Shown here piece after piece: positions 45,336-58,194 of a stretch of 64,000 nucleotides of DNA. The stretch comes from Prinsepia uniflora (Eukaryota; Streptophyta; Magnoliopsida; Rosales; Rosaceae): contig CM064868.1 in NCBI GenBank assembly GCA_032719365.1, forward strand, positions 13,798,235-13,862,234, written 5' to 3'. Within the stretch, counting starts at the first letter, position 1, and each line of letters begins with the position of its first letter. The notes under the pieces were generated by a model, which worked only from the letters and a program-made list of their open reading frames with translations, made no database searches and was not told the origin of the DNA. A program made the position numbers and the translations under genes.

Positions 45336-46810
45336 CTAAAGAGGTACGGGGAAGCTCCTGGGGTTGGAAGGGGATTCTACAGGGTCTCTAAGTACTTCAA
45401 GAAGGACTTCGATGGAGGATAGAGGATGGTAAACGTGTTCGGATCCTTTCTAACCCATGGCTGAACACATATCGACCCTTCAAACCACTCTCCCGACACT
45501 CAAGTATGCCCCACCTAGTTGCGGATCTAATCGATGGTGAAACTCGAGGGTGGAATACTAAGCTGATTACCACAGTTTTTAATCAAGAGGAAGCTCAGAG
45601 TGTTCTAGCCCTTCCCCTTAGCTCTCTGGGCTGTTCTGACAAACATATTTAGCATTATACCTGGAGTGGTCATTTCAATGTGAAGTCAGGGTACCATGTG
45701 GTGCTTGATCTTCTCAAAAGTGGGGAATTCAGGCAAAAGCAGGGCTCGAGGGAGACTAGTAGTACTAATCCGCAGAAGGCATTTTGGGACTCCATCTGGT
45801 TAGTGAATTTTCCCCCCAAGATTAAGCTTTTCTTGTGGAAATGTTGCAAACAGTTTTGTGGCGGTGCGAGTGAACCTGGTCCGACGTCGAATCTTGGCGG
45901 ACACTATTTGCCCTCGGTGTGGTGAAGCAAAGGAATCCCATGTACATTTATTCTTTCAGTGTAAATTTGCTCAACTCTTTTGGTATGGTTGCCCTCAACA
46001 GCTGGATATGAATGATGTTGGAGATGGAGGCTATTCTGGGTATTGGCAGTTATTTGTTAAAAAACTTACACAATCTAGACATAGGAATGATGATATTCAA
46101 ATGTTTAGCTTTGGTCGTTGGAGTTTGTGGAAGTTTCGAAATCAACAGTGTTTTAATGATATCACCATTGATCCTGGTGCTTCTATTCAGATGATGTTGG
46201 CTCAACTGGCTGAGTTTTGTACGACTAATCTAGCTAAACCTCTTCTCATTCAGATGGTCCCTCTGCCGGTGGTGGCCCATCCTGCTAGCCCCTTTTGGAG
46301 GTAGCCCCCTGTAGGTTATGTGAAATTAAATTGTGATAGGGCTTATAGTGGCCTAGAGGGTCAGAGTGCTTCTGGTTGGGTTCATCGGTCCTCAATGAGA
46401 GAATTCATTGCTGCTGGGGGTGAGGGTGGTTTCCCTTGTATTAGTGCCTTACATGCAGAAACTTATGCCCTACGTACTGCTATGGCTGTGTGTTCAGATT
46501 TTGATTATAAACGAGTCATCCTGGAGTTAGATTCGCAGCTGCTAGTTCAGTATATTACATATGGTGTTTGTTTGGATGCGACTATCGAGGCAGTGGTACA
46601 TGATATCCTGGCTATGCAATCCCTCTTCGAGACTATACAACTGAGGTACACCTCTCGTAAGCATAACACTGCGGCTCATGCAGTTGCAGTTTTTTGTAAG
46701 CGTTCGAAACACTGTTTTAGGTGGGAAGGCCTAGAGCCCCCATGGTTATTTTAGCTCGTGATGTAAACGTTTCGATTTGGTTGCCTTAATAAAGTGTTTG
46801 CTATTTGCCA
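45335..46810 (+). pseudogene. LINE ORF2, second part: zinc-binding region and RNase H
   Basis: Resumes with SSWGWKGILQGL, EGLRWRIEDGKRVRI and NPWL, typical of plant LINEs after RT. Next come WSGHFNVKSGYHV, FWDSIWLVNFPPKIKLFLWK (zf-RVT-like) and, in another frame, ICPRCGEAKESHVHLFFQC. The last open stretch (46320-46754) is an RNase H: KLNCDRAYSG, SALHAETYALRTAM, VILELDSQLLVQ and RKHNTAAHAVA, with D, E and D of the active site in place. Stops near 45386 and 45650, and shifts near 45860 and 46304, break it. A 3' end near 46795-46810 (AATAAAG) is plausible; no clear poly-A tail or TSD was found. Confidence 0.88.
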
Positions 46811-47044
46811 AAAACAAGAAAACAATTGACAAATGTGTGTTGCTTTAAAGCATAAATGCAAATTGGAATAATTGAAATAATATTTTTATTAGAAATCTTA
46901 CTTGGATGCAATTTGATTACAAATGAAGAGATTATTAATGGAAAGAAGTAGGACATGAATATCACAGTGGTTGATATCTCAAGTACGCTAAATCAATCTT
47001 GGGAAAAATAGCCAAAACAACAACAACAACAATAATAATAGTAA

Positions 47045-47090
<46 letters not shown>

Positions 47091-48178
47091 GAATATATAA
47101 GGACAAAATTATGATTTTTACTATATATACAAAACAAAGGAAAAAAAAAGAAGGTAAAATTGTCAAAACACTATTAATGAATAGCGAACTTCATGACATA
47201 ACTTTAGTATATATATAAAATATAATTACTGTGTTGGGTACCCATTGTTCATTAAGCTGGGTACAAGCATGGATGAAAATATATGCTGCATTCGATATAT
47301 CCGTATTTGGGGGTTTAGATAAAAAATAAGAAGATAAAAAATTTCGCAAATTTTTATGGATATACCCGTATTTAAGGGTCTCGACATAAAAATATGGGGG
47401 GAAGAAAACTCTTCCCAAGCCAATTTCCACGATATATGTATTAGTCTTATGTAAGCACTAATGCGTACTTAAATTTTTCCCAGATTTTGATTTAAAATTA
47501 AATTTATAACTTTTTTTATGCTTAAACGATATCGGTCGATATCAAAATATTTGTTGATATTTCTCTAAATTTAAATGGTCAATATTGCCACGAGAAAACA
47601 AAATTCATCCTTCAGCATGGCCGGTATGCATACCCTTTAAAATTGAAAATTAGTTGCGCATAAGTTATAGCCCAACTATACGTCTATAAGAAAAAACCAT
47701 TTGTCCATATATATCCTAAATGATGATCTCATGCACTCTTTTCTTCCTATCCAACTATTTTTAAAGTCAAAGCGAGCCAACCAGCTTTGAGTTTGAAACA
47801 AAATATTTTTGAAGTAGACACAGAACACTCCAATTTAAGAGCTGCATACGTATACGATGGGACAGGTTCTTATCTGATGCTACTGAATCATCTAAGCAGA
47901 TTCATCACAGGAAGATGAGAGAAATTAATTAATCATTTTCTGTGTACAAGGCTTTTGAAATTTTATGAATTATTGCATGAAAGATTGAAAGTAGGCTTCA
48001 CCAAATTTGACCCGGTTTCTATTATTGACACATACAGAACAAGAGAAATCAATATTAATTCCTTCATGCAATGTAGCCATATGTGAAAACGCTACGTATC
48101 AACAAGAGGCAGCCTTCCATGAAAAAATTAATTGTACCAAGCGCACTAAAGAAGAAATATTTTAAACATCATAAGGTC
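46811..48178. other. Intergenic region upstream of the germin-like gene
   Basis: AT-rich, with an (AAT)n microsatellite at about 47029-47090. No transposon protein or gene was recognised. Confidence 0.6.
47029..47090 (+). repeat. (AAT)n microsatellite
   Basis: About 16 AAT units near 47048-47090, preceded by CAA and AAT triplets. Confidence 0.9.
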
Positions 48179-48186
48179 TATAAAAG
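48179..48186 (+). promoter_or_regulatory. TATA box of the germin-like gene
   Basis: TATAAAAG lies 93 bp before the ATG at 48272, giving a predicted 5' leader of about 60 bp. A short upstream frame (ATG 48195) would start before the expected transcription start. Confidence 0.6.
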
Positions 48187-48271
48187 CAAAGACATATGGC
48201 CTCGATCCCCACAATTCAAGTTTACATTTCAATCTTTGCTAACAATTAAAAGTTGAAGTGAAGTTGATAAA

Positions 48272-49063
48272 ATGGCCTCATCCCAGTTTCTGATTCTCGC
48301 ATTCCTTGCCCTAACTTGCTCCATTGCTTTGGCAGCTGACCCGGGTCCTCTTCAGGATTTTTGCGTGGCAGATGAAAATAGCTCAGGTAGCTATCATCGT
48401 AATATTTTTCATTTGTTTTTCCTTTTATTATTATACGTACGTACATTGTACCATAACATCCATATTTTTCTATCTTTAATTTATCAGTAGTTTTAGGCGT
48501 TTTCTAATGACATTTTGTCTCGATCAGTGTTGGTGAATGGATTTGTGTGCAAGGACCCCAATCTTGTTGTAGCCGACGATTTCTTCTTCAGTGGGCTTAA
48601 CATCCCAGGCAACACTTCAAATGCAGTGGGTTCAAAGGTCACTTTTGTGACTGTAGCTCAAATTCCAGGGCTTAACACACTTGGGATCTCCATGGTGCGC
48701 ATCGATTATGCCCCAAAGGGTCTCAACTCTCTACACTCACATCCTAGAGCGAATGAAATCTTGACAGTTATTGAGGGCCACCTCAGAGTAGGGTTTGTGA
48801 CCTCCAACCCTGAAAACCGGCTCTTCATCAAAGACCTCAAGAAGGGTGATGTGTTTGTGTTTCCAGTAGGACATTTGCATTTCCAACAGAATCTTGGAAA
48901 CCGGAAAGCAGTTGCCTTTGCAGCTCTCAGCAGCCAAAACCCAGGTGTTATTACCATTGCAAACCACGTCTTTGGATCAGACCCCGAAATCCCTGCTGAC
49001 ATTCTTGCAAAGGCTTTCCAAGTGGATGAGCAAATAGTCAAGAAGATTCAGGCAAACTTTTAG
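48272..49063 (+). CDS. Germin-like protein, two exons (48272-48386, 48528-49063)
   Basis: A cupin of the germin-like family, 216 residues, secreted to the apoplast. Related proteins form Mn-binding oligomers, some with superoxide dismutase or oxalate oxidase activity; which activity this one has cannot be told. A signal peptide (residues 1-22, hydrophobic SQFLILAFLALTCSIALAA) precedes DPGPLQDFCVAD. Cys31 and Cys46 form the usual N-terminal disulphide. Metal ligands are His108, His110 and Glu115 in HSHPRANE, and His156 in FPVGHLHFQQN. N-glycosylation sites are NSS (36-38) and NTS (67-69). The intron (48387-48527, 141 bp) has GT...AG ends and a phase-1 junction within Val39, the common position in this family. 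Length and motifs are complete, so the gene looks functional. It is the only intact host gene in the window, standing between a LINE and a Copia nest. Confidence 0.95.
48387..48527 (+). other. Intron of the germin-like gene
   Basis: 141 bp, donor TCAG|GTAGCT, acceptor CGATCAG|TGTTGG. Removing it keeps the frame (AGC TCA G|TG TTG). Confidence 0.9.
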
Positions 49064-49316
49064 ACTCCAAATTCGGATTCAATGAAAGGGACCTACAAAA
49101 TTTCATTTCGTGTGTTCAGTTCATTTAATAAGTTTCATTGCGCGTAGTGATGTTGTCTTTTTTTTTTTTTTTTTTTTGTTTGATATAAGAAGATAATTTG
49201 TTTATATGCACACTTACAAGTGTATGCGCGCTGTAACCAAGTTGATCTCTTATTTTGATTGTTTCTCTTTGCTCCAAGAAATAATAATACTTGTGGAAGT
49301 TGTGTCTTAGCTTCCA

Positions 49317-49353
<37 letters not shown>

Positions 49354-49669
49354 AATTAAAACAAATTCAATTCTGTTTGCGATGCTTCTTGTGTGAATGA
49401 AACATTTCAGCTGGTTTACTATTAATTTGCTCCTGTACGTGAGAATGTGATCAAGAAACAAATTAAGTTCTTCATTTGGAAGTTGAAGTTGAAGTGCAGT
49501 ATTCTTAACATCCATGGGTTCTAATTGACGATCCTCCATGATATTTATGAAAAATATTGTTAAAAAAATTGGAAAAATAGAATAGATCAAGTAGTGATGA
49601 TGCATTCACATATAATAATAAAATTTGTACTGAGATCGAATTTGGTATGTGGACTAGTTTACTGGTACA
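49064..49669. other. 3' flank of the germin-like gene
   Basis: Has a T run (49158-49177) and a (TA)n (49320-49351). A weak poly-A signal, AATAAG, is near 49127. No further gene seen. Confidence 0.6.
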
Positions 49670-50125
49670 CCCGCAAATTGTAGCTAGGAGTGCTAGCTTA
49701 GTTAGACAAGTGGCAAGTTGTAATAGGCTAAGATTGGTATCATAGTGTATGTCATGATTCTCTCTGTAACTCTTTTGTGGGTGTGTGCGATTTTCCATGT
49801 AAGGTTATCACTAACAAACTGTAATCGATCACAATTCAAGCAAGAGAACACAGATATATCTATGGAGAATTACCCATAATTTTATGAAGCAAATACACAA
49901 ACACATAGAGTGAATAGATTATCACATAATCCGAATTTCATATTCAATCATCAATTCATTTCCAGAAATTCATAGAGAAAGAAGATTCATCTATCCTAAA
50001 CACCATTCGAGCTCGATTCAATTCTACTAGGAGGTTGAGATTAGACGATTAATTACCTGTTGCGATTGAGGTGTTCTTCGAACACTCCCTGCATCCACCG
50101 TTGCAAATTGACTACGAAACCAATA
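49670..50125 (+). mobile_element. Putative 5' LTR/leader of an old Copia
   Basis: The stretch ends just before a Met-tRNA primer site, TGGTATCAGTGC (50126-50137), and upstream of the gag ATG at 50221, so it should be the LTR of that Copia. The LTR start was not located with confidence. Confidence 0.35.
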
Positions 50126-50220
50126 TGGTATCAGTGCTTAGTTGATGTTCTAGTAACTGGGCTTCTGTTTTGTGAAGAAGATACTCAGCCTCACATTGCT
50201 GATACGTTTGCTTCTGTAAC

Positions 50221-50442
50221 ATGGCTGGAGCTTCGGGTGGAGCAGAAGTTTGTATACCTATGTTTACAGAAGAAAACTATGACTTACACAGTATTAAAAT
50301 AAAAACTATCCTCGGAGGACATGATCCATGGAAATTAATGGAGCATGGAATACTTGATCCTAAGGTTGATAGTAATTTAGCGGAGATTGAGACACCACAA
50401 ACCAAGACTGATCAGATCAAGGATTCACTAACACTTGGTATG
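50221..50442 (+). pseudogene. Old Copia gag, first piece
   Basis: MAGASGGAEVCIPMFTEENY... opens a Copia gag. It is cut after SLTLGM by the younger Copia (TSD gtatg). Its continuation is at 55876-56168 and 58859-59232. Confidence 0.8.
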
Positions 50443-51005
50443 TGTTGATGACTAAGCTGTCCACATGGCACTCACTTCACAGCTAAGCATTCTAGGTAGA
50501 AGAATATGGGTAGGAAAGTGTGAGTGCTGAGCTAGAAAGTGAAGATTCTAACAGAAATAAGAGAGAGAGTGTTTGCTTGTGCTCTAAGGAAAAACATGAA
50601 CTGTCGATCTATGTGGCAGTCAAGGATTGGATGATGCAAGTAGGGTGTAGAGTGTGTGTCTACGCGGGTAGGTACATGTATGAGACTCATATACCCGATT
50701 TCATTCAATGAAATAGTACGGTTGAATCAAAGCAACAGTGAGAGAGCATTTCTGCTCTGTAAACCAGTGATGAACATTTCATCAAACAGGTAGAGTGCAT
50801 CTGTGTGTAGTGATGGCATCTCACTGTAAATCATCATCATCTTCATCCGTCCATTTCCTAAACAAGTCTATAAACAATCAAGAACCTAATCTAGTCACGA
50901 GCTAGTCTCGATACACAAACAATTCCAGCTAGTCTGTGATTTAGTATAAGGTTGAGTTGAGAGAGCCTTACCTACAAACTGATCGATCCATTTTGGTTCT
51001 CAAGA
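50443..51005 (+). repeat. 5' LTR of the complete Copia, 563 bp
   Basis: Starts TGTTGATGACTAAG and ends GGTTCTCAAGA. Several percent of substitutions separate it from the 3' LTR, so the insertion is old. Confidence 0.88.
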
Positions 51006-51100
51006 TGGTATCAAAGCAGGTCTGATCTGCTATCTGGGGCGTGTGAAGCAATTGAACAAAGGGAGACGTTGCTCAACTGTGGACTGGGCTAAATCTTGTC

Positions 51101-52440
51101 ATGGCAGGACATGGAGGAGAGTTTAAGACTCCAATCTTCAATGGAACCAATTATGATTTCTGGAGGGTGAAGATGAGAACCGTCCTGCTTGCATATGATT
51201 TGTGGGAGTACATTGAAAGAGGTTTGCCTGAGCCTCTAAGAGCTGGTACAGCTGAGGGAGGTACTACTCAACCAGTGAACCAAACAACACATGTTGATCG
51301 TGTCAAGGATGCCAAGGCACTAAGCATGATTCAAAATGCTGTGACTTATGAGATCTTCCCTAGAATTCAGAATGAAGTTCAAGCTAAGGCAGCTTGGGAT
51401 ACCTTGCAAAGAGAGTACAGAGGTGATTCTAATGTAAGATTTGTGAAGTTACAGTCACGTAGGAGAGATTTTGAATATGCTAGGATGAAAGAATCCCTAT
51501 CTTTCTACCTATCTAGGTTGTTTTCTATTGTGAATAACATGAGAACCTATGGAGAGGATATCTCAGAGAAACAGTTAGCTCAAAAGATTTTGATTAGCCT
51601 AACTAGACCATTTGATCCTATAGTCTCCATTATTGAAGAAACAAGGGACATAGACACTGTGAATCTAGAGAGTGTCATGGCCTATATAAGGGCCTTTGAT
51701 CAACGTTTGGAGATGCATACAGATGAAGGAACGGACATAGCTTTTGCAAGTCTCTCTGTGACAAACAAGATTCAGCAAAGCACAGATCAATGGAAGTCTA
51801 AAAAGCAGTTCAAGGGGGGTAAGAATTGGACTCAGAAGTCTGGTGCAAGGAAACAGATGTCAGGTCAGAGTCCTAGTCCTAGTTATGGTCCTAGATTCAG
51901 TAAGGGTGAATATCTTAGGAACAAGCCTTTGTGAAAAAAGTGTGACAAGCATTAACTATTGGTACAAGGGAGGAGTAAAATGTTACAATTGCCAAAAATT
52001 TGGACACGTGTCCAAGGACTGTACAATGAAAGCTGCTGGAAACATGGCACAGGAGGTTCCAGATGCTACCCCTAACCTGTTTTATGCTTGCAATGCTGCA
52101 GCAGTCAAAGATAACAGAAAGTGGTACCTTGACAGTGCTTGCAGCAACCATATGACAGGGCAGGAGTCTCTATTCGTTAATATTGACAGGTCCATTAAAG
52201 AAAAGGTCAAGATGGGAGATGGGAATCTTGTTCAAGCAGTTGGAAAAGGAACCTTGGTGATACAAAGTAAGCAGGGTGAAAGACAGATCAAAGAAGTGAT
52301 ATTACTTCTAGGATTGGATGAAAACTTGCTAGCATGGGTACTTTCTGGTGTTTGGAGAGCATACAGTGGATATTTTTTAAGACAAAGCACTCACACAGAA
52401 GGTAGCCAGGGTTCCAATGACAAGGAACAGTTGTATTCCT
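51101..52440 (+). pseudogene. Copia gag and protease
   Basis: Starts MAGHGGEFKTPIFNGTNYDF (51101) with the gag pattern AKAAWDTLQREYRGDSNVRF, SFYLSRLFSIVNNM and LAQKILISLTRPFDPIV. The first frame ends at TGA near 51934. After a frameshift the knuckle CYNCQKFGHVSKDC (C-x2-C-x4-H-x4-C, about 51982-52023) and the protease block WYLDSACSNHMTG (Asp codon 52131-52133) follow, then VILLLGLDENLL. The protein resembles the minus-strand Copia remnants at 3844-4195. Confidence 0.88.
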
Positions 52441-52479
52441 TTATCATTTGAATCCATCACTCCAGTAGCTATGAAAAAA

Positions 52480-53345
52480 AAACTGTGAGTGAAGACTCTG
52501 AACTGTGGCACAGAAGATATGGGCATTTGAACTTCAAGAGCTTAAAGTTGCTTCAACGGAAAAACATGGTGGTGGGACTGCCTATGCTACAAGGAGAAGG
52601 AGAAGTATGTGAGGGTTGTGTTGCAGGAAAACTGCATGTAGAATAGTTTGACAGAGAACCAGCCTGGAGGGCATCCTTATCACTCGAGCTGATACACTCA
52701 GATGTGTGTGGACCTATGCAAGTGACTACCAATGGAGGAAACAAGTATTTTCTCACTTTCATAGATGATCACACCAGAATGTGCTGGTTGTATCTAAGAA
52801 ATTCAAGAAGATGATTGAGTAACAAAGTGGGTATCAGATTAAGAAACTAAGAAGTGACAGGGGTGGTGAGCATCATTCAAAAGAATTTCAGGATTTTTGT
52901 GATCAAACAGGAATAGAAAGACAACTAACTATTGCCTACTCACCACAGCAGAATGGTGTGGCAGAAAGGAAGAATAGAATCCTAGTTAAGATAGCAAGAG
53001 CCATGATGCATGAGAAGAACATGCCAAGGAAGTTTTGGGGAGAAGCTGTAAGTACAGCCTGTTATCTACATAACAGGTGTCCAACATAGGCAGTGAATGG
53101 TAAAACACCATTTAATGAAGAAAACCAGGTGAAAGACATCTAAAAGTGTTTAGGTGTATTTGCTATGCACACATTCCTGATCACCTGAGACAGAAGCTGG
53201 ATGAAAAGGGGACTAAATGTGTGTTCATGGGCTATGGTAGCTGTGAGAAAGGCTACAGGTTATACAACTTGCAGACCAGCAAAATTGTACTAGCCAGGAG
53301 TGTTGTGTTTGATGAAGACTCCAAGTGGGATTGGAATGAACCTAA
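52480..53345 (+). pseudogene. Copia gag-pre-integrase and integrase
   Basis: Reads ELWHRRYGHLNFKSLKLL and VCEGCVAGKLHVE (zinc-binding H..C..C), a stop at 52645, then ELIHSDVCGPMQ, FLTFIDDHTRMCWLYL, KKLRSDRGGEH and SPQQNGVAERKN, giving the D, D, E triad. A short deletion after WLYL and stops near 52830, 53088 and 53142 break it. The end is GYRLYNL...WDWNEPN, the link to RT. Confidence 0.85.
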
Positions 53346-55098
53346 CTAGTGGAGGAGATCATGTGGTGTTCAACTATGATTCTGACATCACAAGTACTGA
53401 GCAACAACCTCAGGTACCAACAGAAACACTTGGCTCTGCAAGTGATGAAGAATCAAGTGCACAACAACAGTCTGACCCTGATTCACTAGACATGCCTCAT
53501 CCTAAGTACAGGGATCTCAGTTATGTATATGCACAGTACCACATGAGCATTATAGAGCCTGAAACCTATTTGGATGTAGCTAGAGATAAGGCTTGGCAGA
53601 AGTCTATGGAACCAGAAATTGACATGATAGAAAAAAATAAAACATGGAAGCTAGTTGACAGACCATCTAAGAAACCAGTAATTGGTGTTAAGTGGGTTTA
53701 CAAGACCAAACTTAACCTTGATGGATCTGTACAAAAGTTAAAAGCAAGCTTGGTAGCCAAAGAGTATGCTCAGAAGCCTGGTGTTGACTATAATGAAAGC
53801 TTTGCACATGTTGCAAGGTTAGACACAATCAGAACTCTGATTGCATTGGCTGCACAGAAACAATGGCAGTTGTTTCAACTTGATGTGAAATCAGCTTTTC
53901 TAAATGGGGTTCTAAATGAAGAAGTTTATGTCAACCAACCTGAGGGTTTTGTGATCAAGGGACAAGAAGACAAAGTCTACAAGCTTCATAAAGCTTTATA
54001 TGGACTAAAACAGGCACCAAGGGCCTGGTATGCTGAAATCGACTCTTATCTTCTGAATTGTTGTTTTCAGAGGAGTCCAAGTAAAGCCACTCTTTATTTG
54101 AAGATCAATCATGAGCATGGAACTCTGATTGTCTCTATATATGTGGATGACATCATATATACACGTGACAGTGAGGACATGATGAAGGATTTCAAAACAT
54201 ATATGATGAGGAGATATGAGATGATAGATTTGGGCTTGTTGCTTCGCTTTCTAGGCATGGGAATACTACAGTCCAGTACTAGTATCTACATCCATCAAAG
54301 GAAATATGCAGAAACACTACTGAAGAAGTTTGGTTTGGAAAATTGCAAACCAATTTGGACACCTCTTGCAACAAGTGATAAACTACAAAGAGATGATGGA
54401 AATGGTGAAGTTGATGAACAAATGTATGGACAGATTGTAGGAAGTCTGTTGTATCTAACAACTACAAGGCCTAACATCATGTATGCCTCTAGTCTCCTAT
54501 CAAGGTATATGCATAACCGTTCCAAGAAACATCTTGGAACAGCAAGAAGGGTGCTGAGAAATGTTCAGGGTTTTTTGAACTATGGTCTGGAATGCAGGAA
54601 AGGGAAGGCTGCAACCCTAATTGGGTTCTGTGATAATGATTGGGGCGGATCGGTTGAGGATAGCAAGAGTACAGCTAGGTATGCATTCAGTTTTGGCAGT
54701 GGTGTGTTCTCCTGGGCATCAGTCAAATAAACCAGTATAGCTTTGTCCATAGTTGAAGCTGAGTATGTCAGTGCTTGTGAAGCTACAACTTAAGCTGTGT
54801 GGCTGAGATTTGTGCTTAAGTATTTCGGGGAGGAACAACTAGAGCCTACAAAATTGATGTGTGACAACCAATCAGCCATAGCAATGGTTAAGAATCCTAT
54901 TTTCCATCAGAAAACAAAACATATAAACAGAAAAGTCAACTACATTAGGGAAGCAATCCAGAATGGAGAAGTCACTATGCTCTACTGCAAAACTGAGGAT
55001 CAGGTTTCAAACATCTTTACAAAGTCATTTCCTAAAGCTAGGTTTAACCACCTAAGGGGATTACTTGGAGTGGTGCCTGTGAATAGTTTAGGAAGGGT
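53340..55098 (+). pseudogene. Copia reverse transcriptase and RNase H
   Basis: The open frame to 54730 has WKLVDRPSKKPVIGVKWVYK, FQLDVKSAFLNGVLNEEVYV, YGLKQAPRAWY and YVDDIIY (about 54138-54158), the Copia RT catalytic site. RNase H follows: LIGFCDNDWGGS, a stop at 54728, SIVEAEYVSACEA, another stop near 54793, then LMCDNQSAIAM and KTKHINRKVNYIRE. Apart from the stops the domain is complete. The frame runs on into the 3' LTR. Confidence 0.9.
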
Positions 55099-55870
<772 letters not shown>

Positions 55871-55875
55871 GTATG

Positions 55876-56168
55876 CTGAAAGATGTTGTGGCAGTTGACA
55901 TCTTCATTAATATCTCCAATGAAGAAAGAGTCAGAGATGTCTAGAATCTACTAAGACAAGAATACCGTGGTGATTATAAGGTACAAGTAGTGAAACTTCA
56001 GTCCTTGCGAAATGATTTCGAGTGCATTAGAATAAGGGATAATGAATCACTGTCTTCCAATTTCTCTAGATTGTTTGGAGTATTTAATCTAGTGAATACG
56101 TTCAGCGAAGATGTTCTTGAATAGAAATTGGCACATAAAGTCTTAATTAGTCCAACCAAATCTTATGG
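55876..56168 (+). pseudogene. Old Copia gag, second piece
   Basis: Continues the frame from 50442: LKDVVAVDIFINISNEE, a stop, RQEYRGDYKVQVVKLQ, NFSRLFGVFNLVNT, a stop, KLAHKVLISPTKSY. It is cut by the solo LTR (TSD tatgg). Confidence 0.85.
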
Positions 56169-56513
56169 TGTAACGACCCATCCCTAATTTTAAGGATTAA
56201 TTAAGACTTAAATATGGATTATTAAGGCTAATCAGGGATTAGCCGAGGATTATCGGACGTTCAGGGTGAAATTATGATTTTGTCCCTAAACGAGGGCAAA
56301 AATTTGACTTTTCACCCGGGAGGTCCGATGCCTGAGAGCCGAGGACAGTTACGAAGATCGGGTCGATACAAGTCCGTAGACAGGTGGCATGTCGAAATCG
56401 GGCGTTCGACGGGAAAGTTACGGGTCACGGAAGTTTGGGGCACAATTGCACGATTTACGAGACATGTTGCATTGTCACTTAATGGCCCCCAGATATTTTG
56501 TTTCTGTTCCAAT

Positions 56514-56539
56514 GGATGAGTGACAAGTGTCACTCATCC
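56514..56539. repeat. Conserved U3 palindrome, solo LTR
   Basis: Perfect, arms GGATGAGTGACA and TGTCACTCATCC around AG, 345 bp from the LTR start. Confidence 0.9.
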
Positions 56540-57699
56540 ATTGCCCAGTATGATAACATACATGCATATCCCCCCATTTCATCCTCATCGAACTTTCACC
56601 CGGTCTCACCTGAAGCCCCATTGAACCACCACCCCAACCCCTTCCCCCTACCTAGTTTAGATCTGAGAGAGAGATAGAAAGTGGCTAAGGAGCTAGGACA
56701 CGGTGAGTGATGAGGCTGCGACGCAGTGGATGGCAGAGGAACGACAAACCCGCCCAGGTACGGTTTTGAATTCAAATTTGAATTTCATGTTTGGACGTAT
56801 GAGGGTCGGTTTTAATGATTGGGACTTGTTTCTAGGACAAGGATAAGCTTGTGGGGATTGGAAGCAAGGGATTTGGACGGTCGGACGGCTCTGGAAGGAC
56901 GGCCAAAACTTGGCCGTGTGTTCTTCGATCGAGGAGATAAATTCCTGAACCCTTTTGTACATTTTGAGACTGTAGAAGGATAGGAAATGATGAGAGGAAA
57001 CTATAGGAATTGGAATGGATGAAAAAGGATGAAAATTGAGGGAGTATAAGATTGAACCAATCACGCCGGTTCGATCGGACCAAAAACTAGAGAACCAGTT
57101 CGGACCAGTTCGTATGAAGGTTGAAGGAGACTATACAGTGGCGTATGAAGCCCACGTGCAGGGCCTTTGGGCGGCGCGTGGGGGCACGTGGGACACTGTT
57201 TGGGGAAGTTTTCAACATACGAAATCATCTTTTCGATGTAACGAACATTTTGGGACTGGTTTCGAGTCGATCAGACATCTTTTCGATATAGTTCGGGATG
57301 TCCAAAGGTTTATGATAGAGTTTAAAATATGCTAAAAATCCCGGAAAATTATGGGGCTTTTATGAGAGGTTATTAAAATAGTTAGTAACCCTATAGCATG
57401 ATTTGGATATGTCTGGGAGTTCCGGAGATGGTGATTAGCCGGAGAGGCTTATGGCGCGCATATCAAGGCAACAGCTAGGGCGGTCTGTGAGTGGACCTTG
57501 ATTTCTAAATTGATGCATGCATAAAATTTTTATACGTGTTTTAAATAAATGTTTTGGAATGCCTTGAGTGCATATGTTTGTGGTAATTAGTATTTACATA
57601 TTTCCACACATTTCAAGATTTGAGGTTTTATGTCGTGCCTATACGTGCTGTGTTTTCTATGGTGATTTGACGGAAAGGTTTTGGATGTGGAAACATGGA

Positions 57700-57880
57700 A
57701 TCGAGCATGAGACCCATTTGGCTGGAAACCAACGGACTTCGAGTCCATTTGATTTAATGGAAAATCAAGCTAGAGGCCCATTTGAGTTATACGATCGGGC
57801 CGGGGGCCCCGTTGGTTTACGAATTCGGGCTTGAGGGCCAATTGGTTATTATATTGGGCATAAAGCCTAGTTATGATTTA
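57700..57880 (+). repeat. Leader repeats in the solo LTR
   Basis: Units with GGACTTCGAGTCC, GGGCCGGGGGCCCC and GGGCTTGAGGGCC cores separated by about 18-25 bp of CATTTGATTT- or GTTGGTTTA-like DNA. It corresponds to 34500-34733. Confidence 0.7.
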
Positions 57881-58178
57881 TAAATTTGATTACGGGTTGG
57901 GGACCACATTTGGATTTGGAATTACGATGGTTTTATGGAAAACCCCTGGTATAGCCCTTTAAACGATTTTGAGATATTTTGTGAAATGGTTTTCCATATA
58001 CCATCCTCATGAACGGTTGCCCTCTAGACGTCTCGTAGTATTCTGGAGTGGCGTGTTGTTTCCTCTAGATGTATCATAGTATCCTGAAGTAGTCACGGGG
58101 CATTGCCTGCGATGGGTCATTGCACGGAGCGACCGGTCCATATAGTGACTCAAGAGCATGATTGCCAAAGGTTAAAAC

Positions 58179-58194
58179 CTCCCCCCCCCCCCCC
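58179..58194 (+). repeat. C homopolymer, about 15 bases
   Basis: An uninterrupted C run within the solo LTR leader. Confidence 0.85.

Noticed and set aside
47029..47090. Repeat array as a possible CRISPR or satellite
   Set aside because: It is a simple AAT microsatellite without spacers, in a plant genome.
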